From contig NZ_CP087184.1 in NCBI RefSeq assembly GCF_024749045.1, forward strand, positions 5,890,001 through 5,954,000: DNA of 64,000 nt. The letters run 5' to 3'. The position numbers and the translations under genes are program-made. Positions 43,678-53,033 of this stretch are shown one piece after another. This stretch comes from Pseudomonas sp. B21-028 (GTDB lineage Bacteria > Pseudomonadota > Gammaproteobacteria > Pseudomonadales > Pseudomonadaceae). The notes beneath the pieces were generated by a model. The model searched no databases. It was not told the DNA's origin and was given only the letters and a program-made list of their open reading frames with translations. Each line of letters opens with the position of its first letter. The stretch's first letter is position 1.

Positions 43678-46116
43678 ATGTCCCGCCCGCTAGACACCCT
43701 GTTGCGCCCCAGCCTGTTGGCCGTTGCGATCGTCCTTGCCGCCCCGTTGACCAGCGGCCCCCTTCTGGCGGCCGAGCAAACATCCGGCGTGCGCACCTAT
43801 AGCCTGCCCGCTGCGTCACTGGCCAGCACCCTGAACCAGATCGCCAGCCAGGCCGGTCTCGCCCTGAGCCTGGACCCGGCGCTGGCCGCAGGCAAAACCT
43901 CGGCACCGGTCCAGGGCCAGTTCGATGCCCCGGGCGCATTGCGCGAAGCCTTGCGCGGCACCGGTCTGCAACTGCTGCAAAGCAGCACCGGCACCTACAG
44001 CCTGGTGGCTGTGCCCGAAGGTGTCATGGCCTTGCCGGAAACCAGCGTGATCGGCGCCGGCCTGAGCGAAAGCGCCTGGGGCCCGAGCGAGAGCTACGCG
44101 GCCACCCGCACCGCCGCCGGCACCAAGACCGATACACCGATCGTCGAGCTGCCGCGCTCGGTCTCGGTGGTGACGCGCCAGCAAATGGAAGATCGCTCGG
44201 TGCTCAACCTCAATGACGCCCTGCGCTACACCGCCGGGGTACAGAGCAGCGGCTACGGCTCGGACTCGCGTAATGACTGGCTGTTGGTACGCGGCTTCGT
44301 GCCGACCCAGTTCCTCGATGGCCTGCCGCTGCCCAGGGGCAACTACATCACACCGAAAATCGAGCCCTGGAACCTGGAGCGCATCGCCGTGCTGCGTGGC
44401 CCGGCATCGTCGGTCTACGGCCAGACGCCACCCGGTGGCATGCTCGACATGGTCAGCCGTCGCCCACAAGCCGAGAGCAGCCACGAAGTCGAGTTGCAGG
44501 CCGGCAGCTATGAACACAAGCAGATCAACTTCGACAGCACCGGCAAGATCGATGACGAAGGCCAGTTTATCTATCGGCTCAGCGGCACCGTGCGCAACAG
44601 CAATGCCCAGGTCGATCACATCCCGGACAAGCGCTACAACATCGCGCCGAGCCTGACCTGGAACATCAACGACGACACTCGCCTGACCTTCCTGTCCCAG
44701 TACACCCGCGACGACACCGGGATCACCGGGCAATTCCTGCCCTTGCAAGGCACCAAGCTGTCCTCGCCGGCCGGCAGGATCTCCCACCACAAGAACCTGG
44801 GCGATCCGGACTGGGAATTCTACGACCGCACCTATTACGCCCTCGGCTATGCCTTCGAACATCGCTTCAATGACACCTGGCAGTTCCGCCAGAACCTGCG
44901 CTACACCAAGAGCGACCTGGAATTCCAGGGCCTCACCGCCGGCGGGTCGTTCTTCCCGGCGGGCCCCGATCAAGCCGTGAGCGCCGACGGTACCGTCAAA
45001 CGCAGTGCCGGTATCGTTGACGAAGACATCAGTCAGTTCGCCGTCGATAACAATTTCCAGGCGGACTTCCAGACCGGTGCCCTGAGCCATACGCTGTTGC
45101 TTGGCCTGGACCATCAGCGTTCCAACAGCAATTCACGTTGGAAATGGGGGTCCAGCGGCGTCCCGACCACCAACATCCACAACCCGATCTATGGACAGGA
45201 TTTTTCCAACGTCCAGTACTTCGATATGTATGACTACAACCAGAAGACCCAGCAGAGCGGTCTCTACATTCAGGACCAGATGGCCCTGGACAACTGGCGC
45301 CTGACCCTCGGCGGTCGTGAGGACTGGATTCACACCGGCACCGTTTTCCACAACCAGAACGATGTCACCAACACCCAGCGCGACAAGAAATTCAGCGGTA
45401 ACGCGGCATTGAGTTATGTCTTCGACAACGGCGTGACACCGTACATTTCCTTTGCCCAATCCTTCCAGGCAGCGGCCGGTACCAACGTCAACAGCACCGA
45501 TGCGTTCAAACCGACCGAAGGCGAACAATACGAAGCCGGCATCAAGTACCAGCCACCCGGCACAAAAACCTTGCTGACGGCGGCAGTGTTCGACCTGACT
45601 CAGAAAAACAATTCCGTCACTGAAAACAGCATCACCCGCCAGGTCGGCGAGGTGCGGGTACGCGGCCTGGAACTGGAAGCCTCCGGCGACGTCACCGACA
45701 ACCTGAAACTGATCGGTTCCTACACCTACAACGACAGCGAAATCACCAAGGGCACCGCTGCCGAAAAGGGCAAGCGCATGGCCCAGGTGCCACGCAACCA
45801 GGCTACCGCGTGGGCCGACTACACCTGGCACAACGGCCCGCTGGATGGCTTCGGTGTCGGCGCCGGTGTGCGTTACGTCGGCGATACCTATGGCAACACC
45901 ACCAATACCGATTGGGGCCATGTCGGCTCCTACACCGTCTATGACGCATCGGCCCATTACGATCTGGGACGCGTGAGCAGTTCCCTCAAAGGCGTCTCGG
46001 TGGCGGTGGATGCGAAGAACATCTTCAACAAGGATTACCTCTCCACCTGCGACGGTTTCTATTGCTACTACGGTGACCAGCGCAACGTCGTCGCGAGCGT
46101 GAATTACAAATGGTGA
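43678..46116 (+). CDS. TonB-dependent ferric siderophore receptor with signalling domain
   Basis: An 812-aa outer-membrane receptor. A signal peptide spans about 1-32 (LLAVAIVLAAPLTSGPLLAA), an STN domain at about 38-115 (VRTYSLPAASLASTLNQIA) contacts FecR, and a plug at about 145-265 contains ELPRSVSVVTRQQM and VLRGPASSVYGQTPPGG, followed by a 22-strand barrel ending in the typical aromatic VNYKW. CDGFYCYYGDQRN at the end resembles FhuA/FiuA/FoxA-type hydroxamate receptors. Uptake of a ferrichrome- or ferrioxamine-like siderophore is likely; the exact ligand is not shown. Start ATG 43678 follows AGGAG. Confidence 0.9.
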   Translation: MSRPLDTLLRPSLLAVAIVLAAPLTSGPLLAAEQTSGVRTYSLPAASLASTLNQIASQAGLALSLDPALAAGKTSAPVQGQFDAPGALREALRGTGLQLLQSSTGTYSLVAVPEGVMALPETSVIGAGLSESAWGPSESYAATRTAAGTKTDTPIVELPRSVSVVTRQQMEDRSVLNLNDALRYTAGVQSSGYGSDSRNDWLLVRGFVPTQFLDGLPLPRGNYITPKIEPWNLERIAVLRGPASSVYGQTPPGGMLDMVSRRPQAESSHEVELQAGSYEHKQINFDSTGKIDDEGQFIYRLSGTVRNSNAQVDHIPDKRYNIAPSLTWNINDDTRLTFLSQYTRDDTGITGQFLPLQGTKLSSPAGRISHHKNLGDPDWEFYDRTYYALGYAFEHRFNDTWQFRQNLRYTKSDLEFQGLTAGGSFFPAGPDQAVSADGTVKRSAGIVDEDISQFAVDNNFQADFQTGALSHTLLLGLDHQRSNSNSRWKWGSSGVPTTNIHNPIYGQDFSNVQYFDMYDYNQKTQQSGLYIQDQMALDNWRLTLGGREDWIHTGTVFHNQNDVTNTQRDKKFSGNAALSYVFDNGVTPYISFAQSFQAAAGTNVNSTDAFKPTEGEQYEAGIKYQPPGTKTLLTAAVFDLTQKNNSVTENSITRQVGEVRVRGLELEASGDVTDNLKLIGSYTYNDSEITKGTAAEKGKRMAQVPRNQATAWADYTWHNGPLDGFGVGAGVRYVGDTYGNTTNTDWGHVGSYTVYDASAHYDLGRVSSSLKGVSVAVDAKNIFNKDYLSTCDGFYCYYGDQRNVVASVNYKW

Positions 46117-46140
46117 TCGGTTGGCCTTTGAGGGGCACTT

Positions 46141-46168
46141 GTGGCGAGGGGATTCATCCCCTCGCCAC
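46141..46168. repeat. Single REP-like hairpin, family 2
   Basis: GTGGCGAGGGGAT and ATCCCCTCGCCAC form a perfect 13-bp stem between the receptor and PepSY genes. The same core occurs at 58.2 kb. It may end the receptor transcript. Confidence 0.8.
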
Positions 46169-46228
46169 AATAACTCTTGAACTTGGGCCTAGTTACATCC
46201 GCATGAACCTTCAGCATCCGGACCCATC

Positions 46229-47359
46229 ATGAAAAGCAGAACCATCCGTCGCTGGTCCTTCATCCACACCTGGAGCAGCCTGATCTGCACAGTATTCCTG
46301 CTGATGTTGGCGGTCACCGGGCTGCCACTGATTTTCCATCATGAAATCGAGCACTTGTTGGGCGATGCTCCCGAGTTCCGGGAAATGCCCGCCGACACTC
46401 CACAGCTGGACCTTCAGCAATTGGTGGAAAAAGCCAAGGCCCATCGACCGGGTGAAGTGGTGCAGTATTTCGGCTGGGACGAAGACGATCCCAACGGCGT
46501 CCTCACCATCATGGCACCGACGCCGGGCACCGAACCCAATGCCTCCCATACCTTCATGCTCGACGCCCGTACCGGTGCGGCCCTGGAGACGCCCGCGGCC
46601 AATGGCGGCTTCATGATGGTCATGCGGCGCCTGCACGTGGACATGTATGCCGGACTGCCTGGTAAATTATTGCTGGCATCGATGGGACTGCTGTTCGTGA
46701 TCGCCATCATTTCCGGCGTGGTCCTGTACCTGCCGTTCATGCGGCGCTTGAAGTTCGCCACCGTCCGCCAGGACAAGTCGACCCGCCTGCGCTGGCTCGA
46801 CCTGCACAACCTGATCGGCGTGGTCACCCTGGTCTGGGCGCTGACGGTGGGGGTCACCGGCGTGATTGCCGCGTGCGCCGAGCTGATCATTGCCGCCTGG
46901 CGCACCGACAGCCTCAGCACCATGGTCGAACCCTACCGCAACGCCCCGCCGCTGACCCGGTTGGCGCCGGCCACCCGCCTGCTCGACATCGCCAGAGAAG
47001 CCGCGCCGGGCATGGAACCGAGCTTTATCGCATTCCCCGGCACGCTGTTTTCCAGCCAGCACCACTATGGCGTGTTCATGAAAGGCAATTCCCACCTGAC
47101 CTCCCACCTGCTGACACCGGTATTGATCGACGCCAGCACCCTGGATGTCACTGCCGTGGCCGAGCGGCCCTGGTACATGGACGTCATGAGCCTGTCGCTG
47201 CCGCTGCATTTCGGCGACTACGGCGGCAGGCCGATGCAGGTCTTCTGGGCGACCTTGGACGTGTTGACCATCATCGTCCTCGGCAGCGGCGTTTACCTGT
47301 GGGTGGTGCGGCGTCGAGCGCCCCGGCGCACGGCTGTCGACATGGAGACGGTCTCGTGA
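46229..47359 (+). CDS. PepSY-type inner-membrane protein, possible siderophore reductase
   Basis: A 376-aa protein with about four membrane helices (16-40, 145-170, 200-225, 340-360) and PepSY-associated features, SFIHTWSSLICTVFLLMLAV, HHEIEHLL, LHVDMYAGLPGKLLLA and WLDLHNLIGVVTLVWAL. FoxB-like PepSY proteins with similar His spacing have been linked to siderophore reduction or uptake across the inner membrane. It follows the receptor by 112 bp. Heme ligation is inferred from the family, not shown. Confidence 0.82.
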   Translation: MKSRTIRRWSFIHTWSSLICTVFLLMLAVTGLPLIFHHEIEHLLGDAPEFREMPADTPQLDLQQLVEKAKAHRPGEVVQYFGWDEDDPNGVLTIMAPTPGTEPNASHTFMLDARTGAALETPAANGGFMMVMRRLHVDMYAGLPGKLLLASMGLLFVIAIISGVVLYLPFMRRLKFATVRQDKSTRLRWLDLHNLIGVVTLVWALTVGVTGVIAACAELIIAAWRTDSLSTMVEPYRNAPPLTRLAPATRLLDIAREAAPGMEPSFIAFPGTLFSSQHHYGVFMKGNSHLTSHLLTPVLIDASTLDVTAVAERPWYMDVMSLSLPLHFGDYGGRPMQVFWATLDVLTIIVLGSGVYLWVVRRRAPRRTAVDMETVS

Positions 47360-47535
47360 AGCCCCGCCAGGCAAGTTTCTGGAAGGTATTCGGCATGCCC
47401 GCAGCAATCGGCGCCCTTTGCGCAGCCGGGCTGTTCAGCGCCTTGCTCGGCGATGGCCCGTGGGATGCCGTGAGCTGGCTGGGGCTGGGCATCCCTTCTG
47501 CATTGGCGGTCTGGGGACTGGTCCCACGCCGCTGA
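47356..47535 (+). CDS. 59-aa membrane protein coupled to the PepSY gene
   Basis: A GTG-started frame overlapping the PepSY stop as GTGA encodes 59 aa with two hydrophobic helices (FGMPAAIGALCAAGLFSALL and WLGLGIPSALAVWGLV) and basic ends (KPRQASFWK and PRR). It is translationally coupled to the PepSY gene and probably acts in the same iron-uptake unit. No family name was recognised beyond small DUF proteins near PepSY genes. Confidence 0.7.
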   Translation: MKPRQASFWKVFGMPAAIGALCAAGLFSALLGDGPWDAVSWLGLGIPSALAVWGLVPRR

Positions 47536-47729
47536 GCCAGCGGACCGACTGATTACCCTTCAGCCAGCAGCCATACGATGACCACCTCCCCCAGGGTACC
47601 TACCTGAGCGTTGTATGCCCAGCCACGTGCCCCCAGAGTACAGACTGGGCCGCAGGGTCCGGTCACCTCTGCCTTGCGCCTTGATGAAGCGCTATGCTGC
47701 GCGACATCCTCCCTGATCGAGACGTTGCC

Positions 47730-48359
47730 ATGTCCGTTCCCAGCATGACGCTGTTCCACAACCCCGCCTCGCCCTTCGTGCGCAAGGTCCTGGTGCTGTT
47801 GCACGAAACCGGCCAGCAGGACCGCGTCGCGTTGCAACTCAGCCAGCTCACGCCCGTCAAGCCGGACCAGAAGCTGATCGATGACAACCCGCTGAGCAAA
47901 ATCCCGGCCCTGCGCCTGGCCAACGGCAGCGTGATCCACGACAGCCGTGTCATCCTCGATTACCTCGACCATCAGCATGTCGGCAACCCGCTGATCCCCC
48001 GTGACGGCGCGGCCCGCTGGCGGCGCCTGACCCTGGCCTCCCTGGCCGACGGAATCATGGACGCTGCGGTGATGATTCGCTATGAAATGGCCTTGCGCCC
48101 GGCGGAAAAGCACTGGGACGAATGGCTCGATGCCCAGCGGGACAAGATTCGCCGTGCCCTTGGCATGCTCGAAGCCGAGGCGATTGCCGAACTGGCCAGC
48201 CATTTTGACGTGGCGTCCATCAGCGTCGCCTGCGCCTTGGGTTACCTGGATCTGCGCCATCCCGACCTGGAATGGCGCAAGGCCCATCCGCAGCTGGCGG
48301 CGTGGTTTGCCGAGGTGAGCTTGCGGCCTTCAATGGTCGCTACCGTGCCCAGGATCTAG
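47730..48359 (+). CDS. Glutathione S-transferase family protein
   Basis: A 209-aa protein with a thioredoxin-like N-domain (MTLFHNPASPFVRKVLVLLH, then NPLSKIPALRLANGSVIHDS) and a helical C-domain (WRRLTLASLADGIMDAAVMI). The ASPFVRK active site has Ser where many members have it. The start ATG 47730 is preferred over an upstream frame extension. P. aeruginosa carries a GST at this position relative to the ferrichrome receptor. Substrate unknown. Confidence 0.85.
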   Translation: MSVPSMTLFHNPASPFVRKVLVLLHETGQQDRVALQLSQLTPVKPDQKLIDDNPLSKIPALRLANGSVIHDSRVILDYLDHQHVGNPLIPRDGAARWRRLTLASLADGIMDAAVMIRYEMALRPAEKHWDEWLDAQRDKIRRALGMLEAEAIAELASHFDVASISVACALGYLDLRHPDLEWRKAHPQLAAWFAEVSLRPSMVATVPRI

Positions 48360-48384
48360 ATCTTTCTCCAAATGTGATGGCCTC

Positions 48385-48449
48385 ATCGCGAGCAGGCTCG
48401 CTCCCACAAAGGATAGCGCCGGACCTGTGGGAGCGAGCCTGCTCGCGAT
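48385..48449. repeat. Outward-arranged REP pair between GST and creD
   Basis: ATCGCGAGC...GCTCCCACA at 48385-48408 and TGTGGGAGC...GCTCGCGAT at 48426-48449 are back to back with 17 bp between. Confidence 0.88.
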
Positions 48450-48542
48450 AGAAGCCCACCGGATCCAACGGAAACAACCCAGATACAAGCGCCACCAGCA
48501 CTTCCCTCACCCGCCGGTCCTCCCGCAACCCCAGCGACCGGC

Positions 48543-49916
48543 TCATTTCACCTCTCCCAGATCGAAAGTCATCGCAGGCGCAGGCTTCGAACCGACCCCG
48601 TACCAGTCCAGTTTGCGGGTCAGCACCATGAACACACCCAACAGACCGAACAGCAACAGCGAGCCCATCAACAGTGCGTAGTCTTCGGCGCTCAACAGGC
48701 CGTAGAGCAAGGCATACAGCGCCGCCAACCCCGCCGAGAAGCCCAGGCCATGGTTCACGCTGCGCAGCACATGACAGACGTAGAACCCGATCAACAGTAC
48801 ACAGGCGCTGGCCGACAACAGATACGCCGAGGCAAAACCGATGTGCTCCGACAGTGACAGCAGCAACAGGTAGAAGAATGCCAGCGCCACGCCCACCAGG
48901 GCGTATTGGACCGGGTGCACCGCCAGGCTCTTGAGCACTTCGAACAGGAAGAAGCCGGCGAAGGTCAGGGCGATGAACAGCAGTGCATATTTGATCGCCC
49001 GGTCGCTCTTGAGGTACTGGTCCACCGGGTCGATGAAGCTCACGCCGAAGGCCCGGCTGCGAAATGTTTCACAGCCCTCGCTCGACACGCAGTTCTGCAG
49101 GGCTTCTTCAAGGTTGGTAGAGAAGAACGAAGTCTGCCAGTCGGCGCTGAAGCCCTTCTCGTTGATGTCGCGGCTGATGGGCAAGTAGTTGCCGATAAAA
49201 CTCGGGTGCGGCCAGTCGGCGGTCAGGTGCACCTTGCTGGTCTTGCCCACCGGCAGAATCTGCAACTCACCGGTGCCTTGCAGGCTCAGGTCGAAACCGA
49301 AGGCCAGTTCGGCACTGTTCTGGGCGTTGACCATCGGCAGCGGCACATGCACCCCCTGCCCCAGCCAGCCAACCCGCGAGCCGGGCAGGAAATCCACTGT
49401 CTGCTGGTTGAGTTTCAGGGTCAGTGCATTCTCGATACCACGGATGTCGCTGATGCCCACGCTCAGATAGGGTTCGTCGAAGCGGTAATCGGCCAGATCC
49501 TTGGCAGCCAGGCCATAGCGCTCAGGCACCTTGAAGCGACCATCGATCCGGTTCTCGGCGTGGAACAGCCGCGCCTCATAAATGCCCCGGGCGCGGGTTT
49601 CGGTCCGGACCTGGCCGTCGAGTTCGAACTGCTCCGGCAGGAAATACAACTCACCGCTCTGCTCGACCGTTTCCAGGAAACGCACACCGGTCTTCTCGTT
49701 GGTATTCCAGACCCGCACGTTCTTGCGGAACGGCACCACGATCATCGGCCCGATGAGCTGCTGGCTATGGCTGGAACTGCTGGCGATCTCCTGCAATACA
49801 CCGTCGCGCAGGGATTGGCGTTCGTCGATGAGGCCGTTGATCATCAACAGCGGGATCATCAGCAGGAGAATCAATAGGGCGATCATGCCCAGTTTTATGG
49901 CGAGACTGCGGTTCAT
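48543..49916 (-). CDS. creD: CreD inner-membrane protein
   Basis: A 457-aa protein with one N-terminal helix (MIALLILLLMIPLLMING), a periplasmic domain of about 270 residues, and about six C-terminal helices (from about 310). Conserved parts are LIGPMIVVPF, SVGISDIRGIENAL, and FYLLLLSLSEHIGFASAYL. CreD is induced by CreBC and affects envelope integrity and beta-lactam response in Pseudomonas. It is the last gene of the leftward creB-creC-creD group. Start ATG 49916. Confidence 0.92.
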   Translation of the reverse strand: MNRSLAIKLGMIALLILLLMIPLLMINGLIDERQSLRDGVLQEIASSSSHSQQLIGPMIVVPFRKNVRVWNTNEKTGVRFLETVEQSGELYFLPEQFELDGQVRTETRARGIYEARLFHAENRIDGRFKVPERYGLAAKDLADYRFDEPYLSVGISDIRGIENALTLKLNQQTVDFLPGSRVGWLGQGVHVPLPMVNAQNSAELAFGFDLSLQGTGELQILPVGKTSKVHLTADWPHPSFIGNYLPISRDINEKGFSADWQTSFFSTNLEEALQNCVSSEGCETFRSRAFGVSFIDPVDQYLKSDRAIKYALLFIALTFAGFFLFEVLKSLAVHPVQYALVGVALAFFYLLLLSLSEHIGFASAYLLSASACVLLIGFYVCHVLRSVNHGLGFSAGLAALYALLYGLLSAEDYALLMGSLLLFGLLGVFMVLTRKLDWYGVGSKPAPAMTFDLGEVK

Positions 49917-50011
49917 GTGGGGCTCTCCCTGTTCGAATGGGGGAGAGTCTGCAAGTGCTGTATGGGATGTTTATGTGGGCAATGTGGAGATTGTGTGGAG
50001 ACTAGAGAACC

Positions 50012-50100
50012 TGTGGGAGCGGGCCTGCTCGCGAAAGCGGTGTGTCATTGAGGATGATGTCGACGGGTTCACCGCATTCGCGAGCAGGCTCGCTCCCACA
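50012..50100. repeat. REPIN, family 1, between creC and creD
   Basis: A facing pair, TGTGGGAGCGGGC...GCTCGCGAA and inverted TTCGCGAGC...GCTCCCACA, inside the 202-bp gap. Confidence 0.9.
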
Positions 50101-50118
50101 AAGGCTATGCGCCGAATT

Positions 50119-51537
50119 TCAGGGCAACCGCAGCACCACCTCTACCCCGCCCTCGACATTGCCGATGCCGAATTCGCCCTCATGCAGCTGCACCACTTCC
50201 TCCACGAAGTTGAGCCCCAAGCCGGTGCTCTTGCGGCCGCTGTCCGGGCGCGGCAGGGAATAGAAGCGCTCGCTCAGGCGCGGCAGGGCGTAGTCGGGAA
50301 TCGGCTCGGCCTGGTTGAACAGGCGGATCTCGACACGGTTGCCACCGCGCCCGGCACTGACGCGCAACACCCCGTTGGCGGGGGTGAAATCCAGGGCATT
50401 GTCCAGCAGGTTGCCCAAGGCCTGGCGCAACAGGAACGCTTCGCCGGTCAGTGCCAGGTCGGCGGCGATGTGCCGCTCGACCCGAAGTTGCCGGCGCTCG
50501 ATCCAGCCGCTGCGAGCCTCGAGCAGTTCATCCACAAGCCCCGCCAGCGGCACCGCGACCTGTTCTTCCAGGCCCTGGCGCTGTTCGACCTGGGCCAGGT
50601 TGAGCAGACGTTCGATCAATTGCTGCATGCGCACGCTTTCGCTGTCGATGTTGCTGACAAAGCGCTGGTGTTGCGCGGCGGGCATGTCGCTTTGCAACAG
50701 CTCGGCGGCGCCGCGAATCGCCGCCAGCGGGCTCTTGAGTTCGTGCGTCAGGGTGTGCACGTAGCGCTCGACGTAAGCCTTGCCTTCGAGCTGTGTGCGC
50801 ATGTGCTCCAGGGCGTGCGCCAGTTGCTCGAACTCGCCACCGCGATAATGCGGCACTTCCACCCGTTGCCCCTGGCTGACGGCTTGGGCATAGGCGGTCA
50901 AGCGACGCAGCGCCGAGCTGAGCCACCACGACAGCAACGCCCCCAGCACCAGGCCGAGGCCGATCAAGCCGACGCCGTAGAGCAGCAGTCGCCGTTCCGT
51001 GCGGTCGATATAAGGCTGCAGCGAGCTGTTGGGCTTGGCCACGGTGACCACGCCGATGATCCGGCCGTTATCGCGGATCGGCGCACCGACGTGCATCACC
51101 GAAGAGTTCGGGTCATCCGCGATGCTACGGCTCGAGCGGGCGCCGTATTGGCCGCGCAGGGTCAGGTAGACGTCGTTCCAGCGCGAATAGTCCTGGCCCA
51201 CGGCCTCACCGCTGGAGTCGAGTACCACGATACCCTTGACATCCGTGACGTAGATGCGATGGCTGACCCGGTTCTTCGGCAAGCCCCAGATCGTCGCCCC
51301 CGGCTGACGCTCGCCATAGGCCTTGAGCAACTGAGGCCAGCGATTGCGATTGAGGGTCCCGGCCTTGAAGTCGTCCCGCAGGATCTCGGCCATCAGGTTG
51401 GCCGTGTCCACCAGGGTTTCCTCGGTGGACTGGCGCACACCGGGACGGATCTGCTCGATCACCGTGCCCAGCACGAAATACCCGGTCAGGCCGATGAACA
51501 GCACATAGACCAGAAAAATGCGGATCCCCAACGGCAT
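50119..51537 (-). CDS. creC: CreC sensor histidine kinase
   Basis: A 472-aa membrane kinase: helix 1 at about 6-26, a periplasmic sensor to about 185, helix 2 at about 187-210, a HAMP-like segment, then the phosphoacceptor H265 in HTLTHELKSPLAAI. The N-box (ALGNLLDNALDFTP) and G-boxes (GLGLNFVEEVVQLH) are intact. It starts at ATG 51537, overlapping the creB stop as TGATG. In Pseudomonas CreBC responds to PBP4 inhibition by beta-lactams. Confidence 0.93.
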   Translation of the reverse strand: MPLGIRIFLVYVLFIGLTGYFVLGTVIEQIRPGVRQSTEETLVDTANLMAEILRDDFKAGTLNRNRWPQLLKAYGERQPGATIWGLPKNRVSHRIYVTDVKGIVVLDSSGEAVGQDYSRWNDVYLTLRGQYGARSSRSIADDPNSSVMHVGAPIRDNGRIIGVVTVAKPNSSLQPYIDRTERRLLLYGVGLIGLGLVLGALLSWWLSSALRRLTAYAQAVSQGQRVEVPHYRGGEFEQLAHALEHMRTQLEGKAYVERYVHTLTHELKSPLAAIRGAAELLQSDMPAAQHQRFVSNIDSESVRMQQLIERLLNLAQVEQRQGLEEQVAVPLAGLVDELLEARSGWIERRQLRVERHIAADLALTGEAFLLRQALGNLLDNALDFTPANGVLRVSAGRGGNRVEIRLFNQAEPIPDYALPRLSERFYSLPRPDSGRKSTGLGLNFVEEVVQLHEGEFGIGNVEGGVEVVLRLP

Positions 51538-52223
51538 CAGCTGTGCCCCGGGCTGTAGCTGTAGCCGAGGCCGCGATGGGTCTGGATCGGTTCGGCCTCG
51601 GCCCTGACCAGGCGCAACTTGGCGCGCACGCTCTTGATATGGCTGTCGATGCTGCGCTCGTAGCCGGCATCGCTGGCCACGCCCAGGGCGTCGAGCAGTT
51701 GTTCGCGGCTGAATACCCGTTCGGGTTGCTCCAGCAGACAGTTCAGCAGGCGAAATTCGTGGCGGGTGAGGTTCAGCGGTTTGCCGCGATAATTGATCTG
51801 CACGCGATCGCTGTCCACCTGGAACAACGCCGTGCCCAGTTCCGTGGCCGGCCTTGGCGCTGGCGCTACCCGCTTGAGGATCGCCCGGACCCTGGCCGCC
51901 ACCTCTCGGGGGCTGAAGGGTTTGACCACGTAATCATCGGCGCCGATCTCCAGCCCCACGATCCGGTCGATCTCACCATCCCGGGCTGTCAGAAAAATGA
52001 CCGGAACGTCGCTGAAACGTCTGAGATTCTTGCAAGTCTCGAAACCACTGATATCCGGCAGCCCCACGTCGAGGATGATCAGGTCCGCGGGGGTGCTTTT
52101 CTGGTGTTCGAGCGCGGCGGCCCCCAGGCTCAACCAAGTGGTCTCGAAGCCCTCCCCTTGCAGGGCGAACACCAGCGTATCGGCGATGGCGGCTTCGTCT
52201 TCGACAATCAGAATATGAGGCAT
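51537..52223 (-). CDS. creB: CreB response regulator, OmpR family
   Basis: A 228-aa response regulator with a receiver domain (phosphoacceptor D52 in IILDVGLPDISG, Lys in ADDYVVKPFSPRE) and a winged-helix DNA-binding domain (LNLTRHEFRLLNCLLEQPE, then SIDSHIKSVRAKLR). The start ATG 52223 is preferred (MPHILIVEDEAAIADTL). It is the first gene of the leftward cre group. Its binding site TTCACNNNNNNTTCAC was not found nearby. Confidence 0.93.
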   Translation of the reverse strand: MPHILIVEDEAAIADTLVFALQGEGFETTWLSLGAAALEHQKSTPADLIILDVGLPDISGFETCKNLRRFSDVPVIFLTARDGEIDRIVGLEIGADDYVVKPFSPREVAARVRAILKRVAPAPRPATELGTALFQVDSDRVQINYRGKPLNLTRHEFRLLNCLLEQPERVFSREQLLDALGVASDAGYERSIDSHIKSVRAKLRLVRAEAEPIQTHRGLGYSYSPGHS

Positions 52224-52292
52224 GTCTTGCGAGCCCGGCAGTAAAGTTGCCGGAACGGTGCCCCAAGCCTCGGGGCACGTCAATCGGGGAAA

Positions 52293-52799
52293 TCAGCAGT
52301 CGGGCTTGTCCGCCGTGAAACGTCGGGCCGGGTTCACCGCCGCACCGAATTCGCGCAGTGCCTTGGCGCCGATCAACAACGGGTAATTGAAGCTGCTGCG
52401 GTCGGTCAGGTTGACCTCGACGGTACGCTTGACGTCACCCAGGCACAGCTCCAGGTCCACCACCGGGCGTTTGGTGGGGGCGATCTTTTCGTCCTCGTCC
52501 TCATCCTCCTCGGAACGGGTCTTGATCTTGCTGATACGCGCGATCTTGTGCTCGTAGACCTTGTTGCTCGCGTCCTTGGTCGCCAGGCGGAAGCGCACCC
52601 AGTCATCACCGTCGCGGGTAAACGTTTCAATGTCCTTGGCCGACAGCGAGGCGGTCAGAGCCCCGGTGTCCATCTTGGCCTTGAGCACTTCACCGCCGAT
52701 TTCCGGCAGCGCGATGTATTCGTAGCGCCCATAAAGGGTCGGTTCGGCGGCCAGCACGGGAAGGGCCACCAGGGAAAACAGGGCGAGAAGGGATTTCAT
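52293..52799 (-). CDS. Retropepsin-like periplasmic aspartic protease family protein
   Basis: A 168-aa exported protein (signal about 1-18, LLALFSLVALPVLA). KMDTGALTASLSAKDIE has the DTG motif at 44-46 of the family formerly called ATP-dependent zinc proteases (RimK-linked). An acidic insert EEDEDEDE follows mid-protein. The start at 52799 is chosen by the signal peptide; the longer frame includes REP-derived sequence. Function in Pseudomonas is unclear. Confidence 0.8.
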   Translation of the reverse strand: MKSLLALFSLVALPVLAAEPTLYGRYEYIALPEIGGEVLKAKMDTGALTASLSAKDIETFTRDGDDWVRFRLATKDASNKVYEHKIARISKIKTRSEEDEDEDEKIAPTKRPVVDLELCLGDVKRTVEVNLTDRSSFNYPLLIGAKALREFGAAVNPARRFTADKPDC

Positions 52800-52856
52800 G
52801 CAATAGGGCTCCTGTGGGGGTGGCTTTTTAGACCGTGAGCGGTGGATTCGTTCGGT

Positions 52857-52905
52857 CTGTGGCAAGGGAGCTTGCTCCCGCTGGGCAGCGAAGCGGCCCC
52901 GATTG
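52857..52905. repeat. Single REP-like element, family 2 relative
   Basis: TGTGGCAAGGGAGCTTGCTCC, then GCTGGGCAGCGAAGCGGCC. A family variant common in this genus, here unpaired, in the divergent gap before the acyltransferase gene. Confidence 0.6.
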
Positions 52906-53033
52906 GGGTGATGGCAAAGCCTGTTGGGAAACCCAGCATACCGGTCAAAAGGTGAAACATTCGTCCAGCACAATTTGGCCTGCCGCCCGAAGCTGCTTAT
53001 CATGGCCCGCCCACCCGCTTGCAAGAGTCATTT

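Noticed and set aside
43816..45114. A 432-aa minus-strand frame opposite the TonB receptor
   Set aside because: Same shadow pattern, no start context and no recognisable domain.
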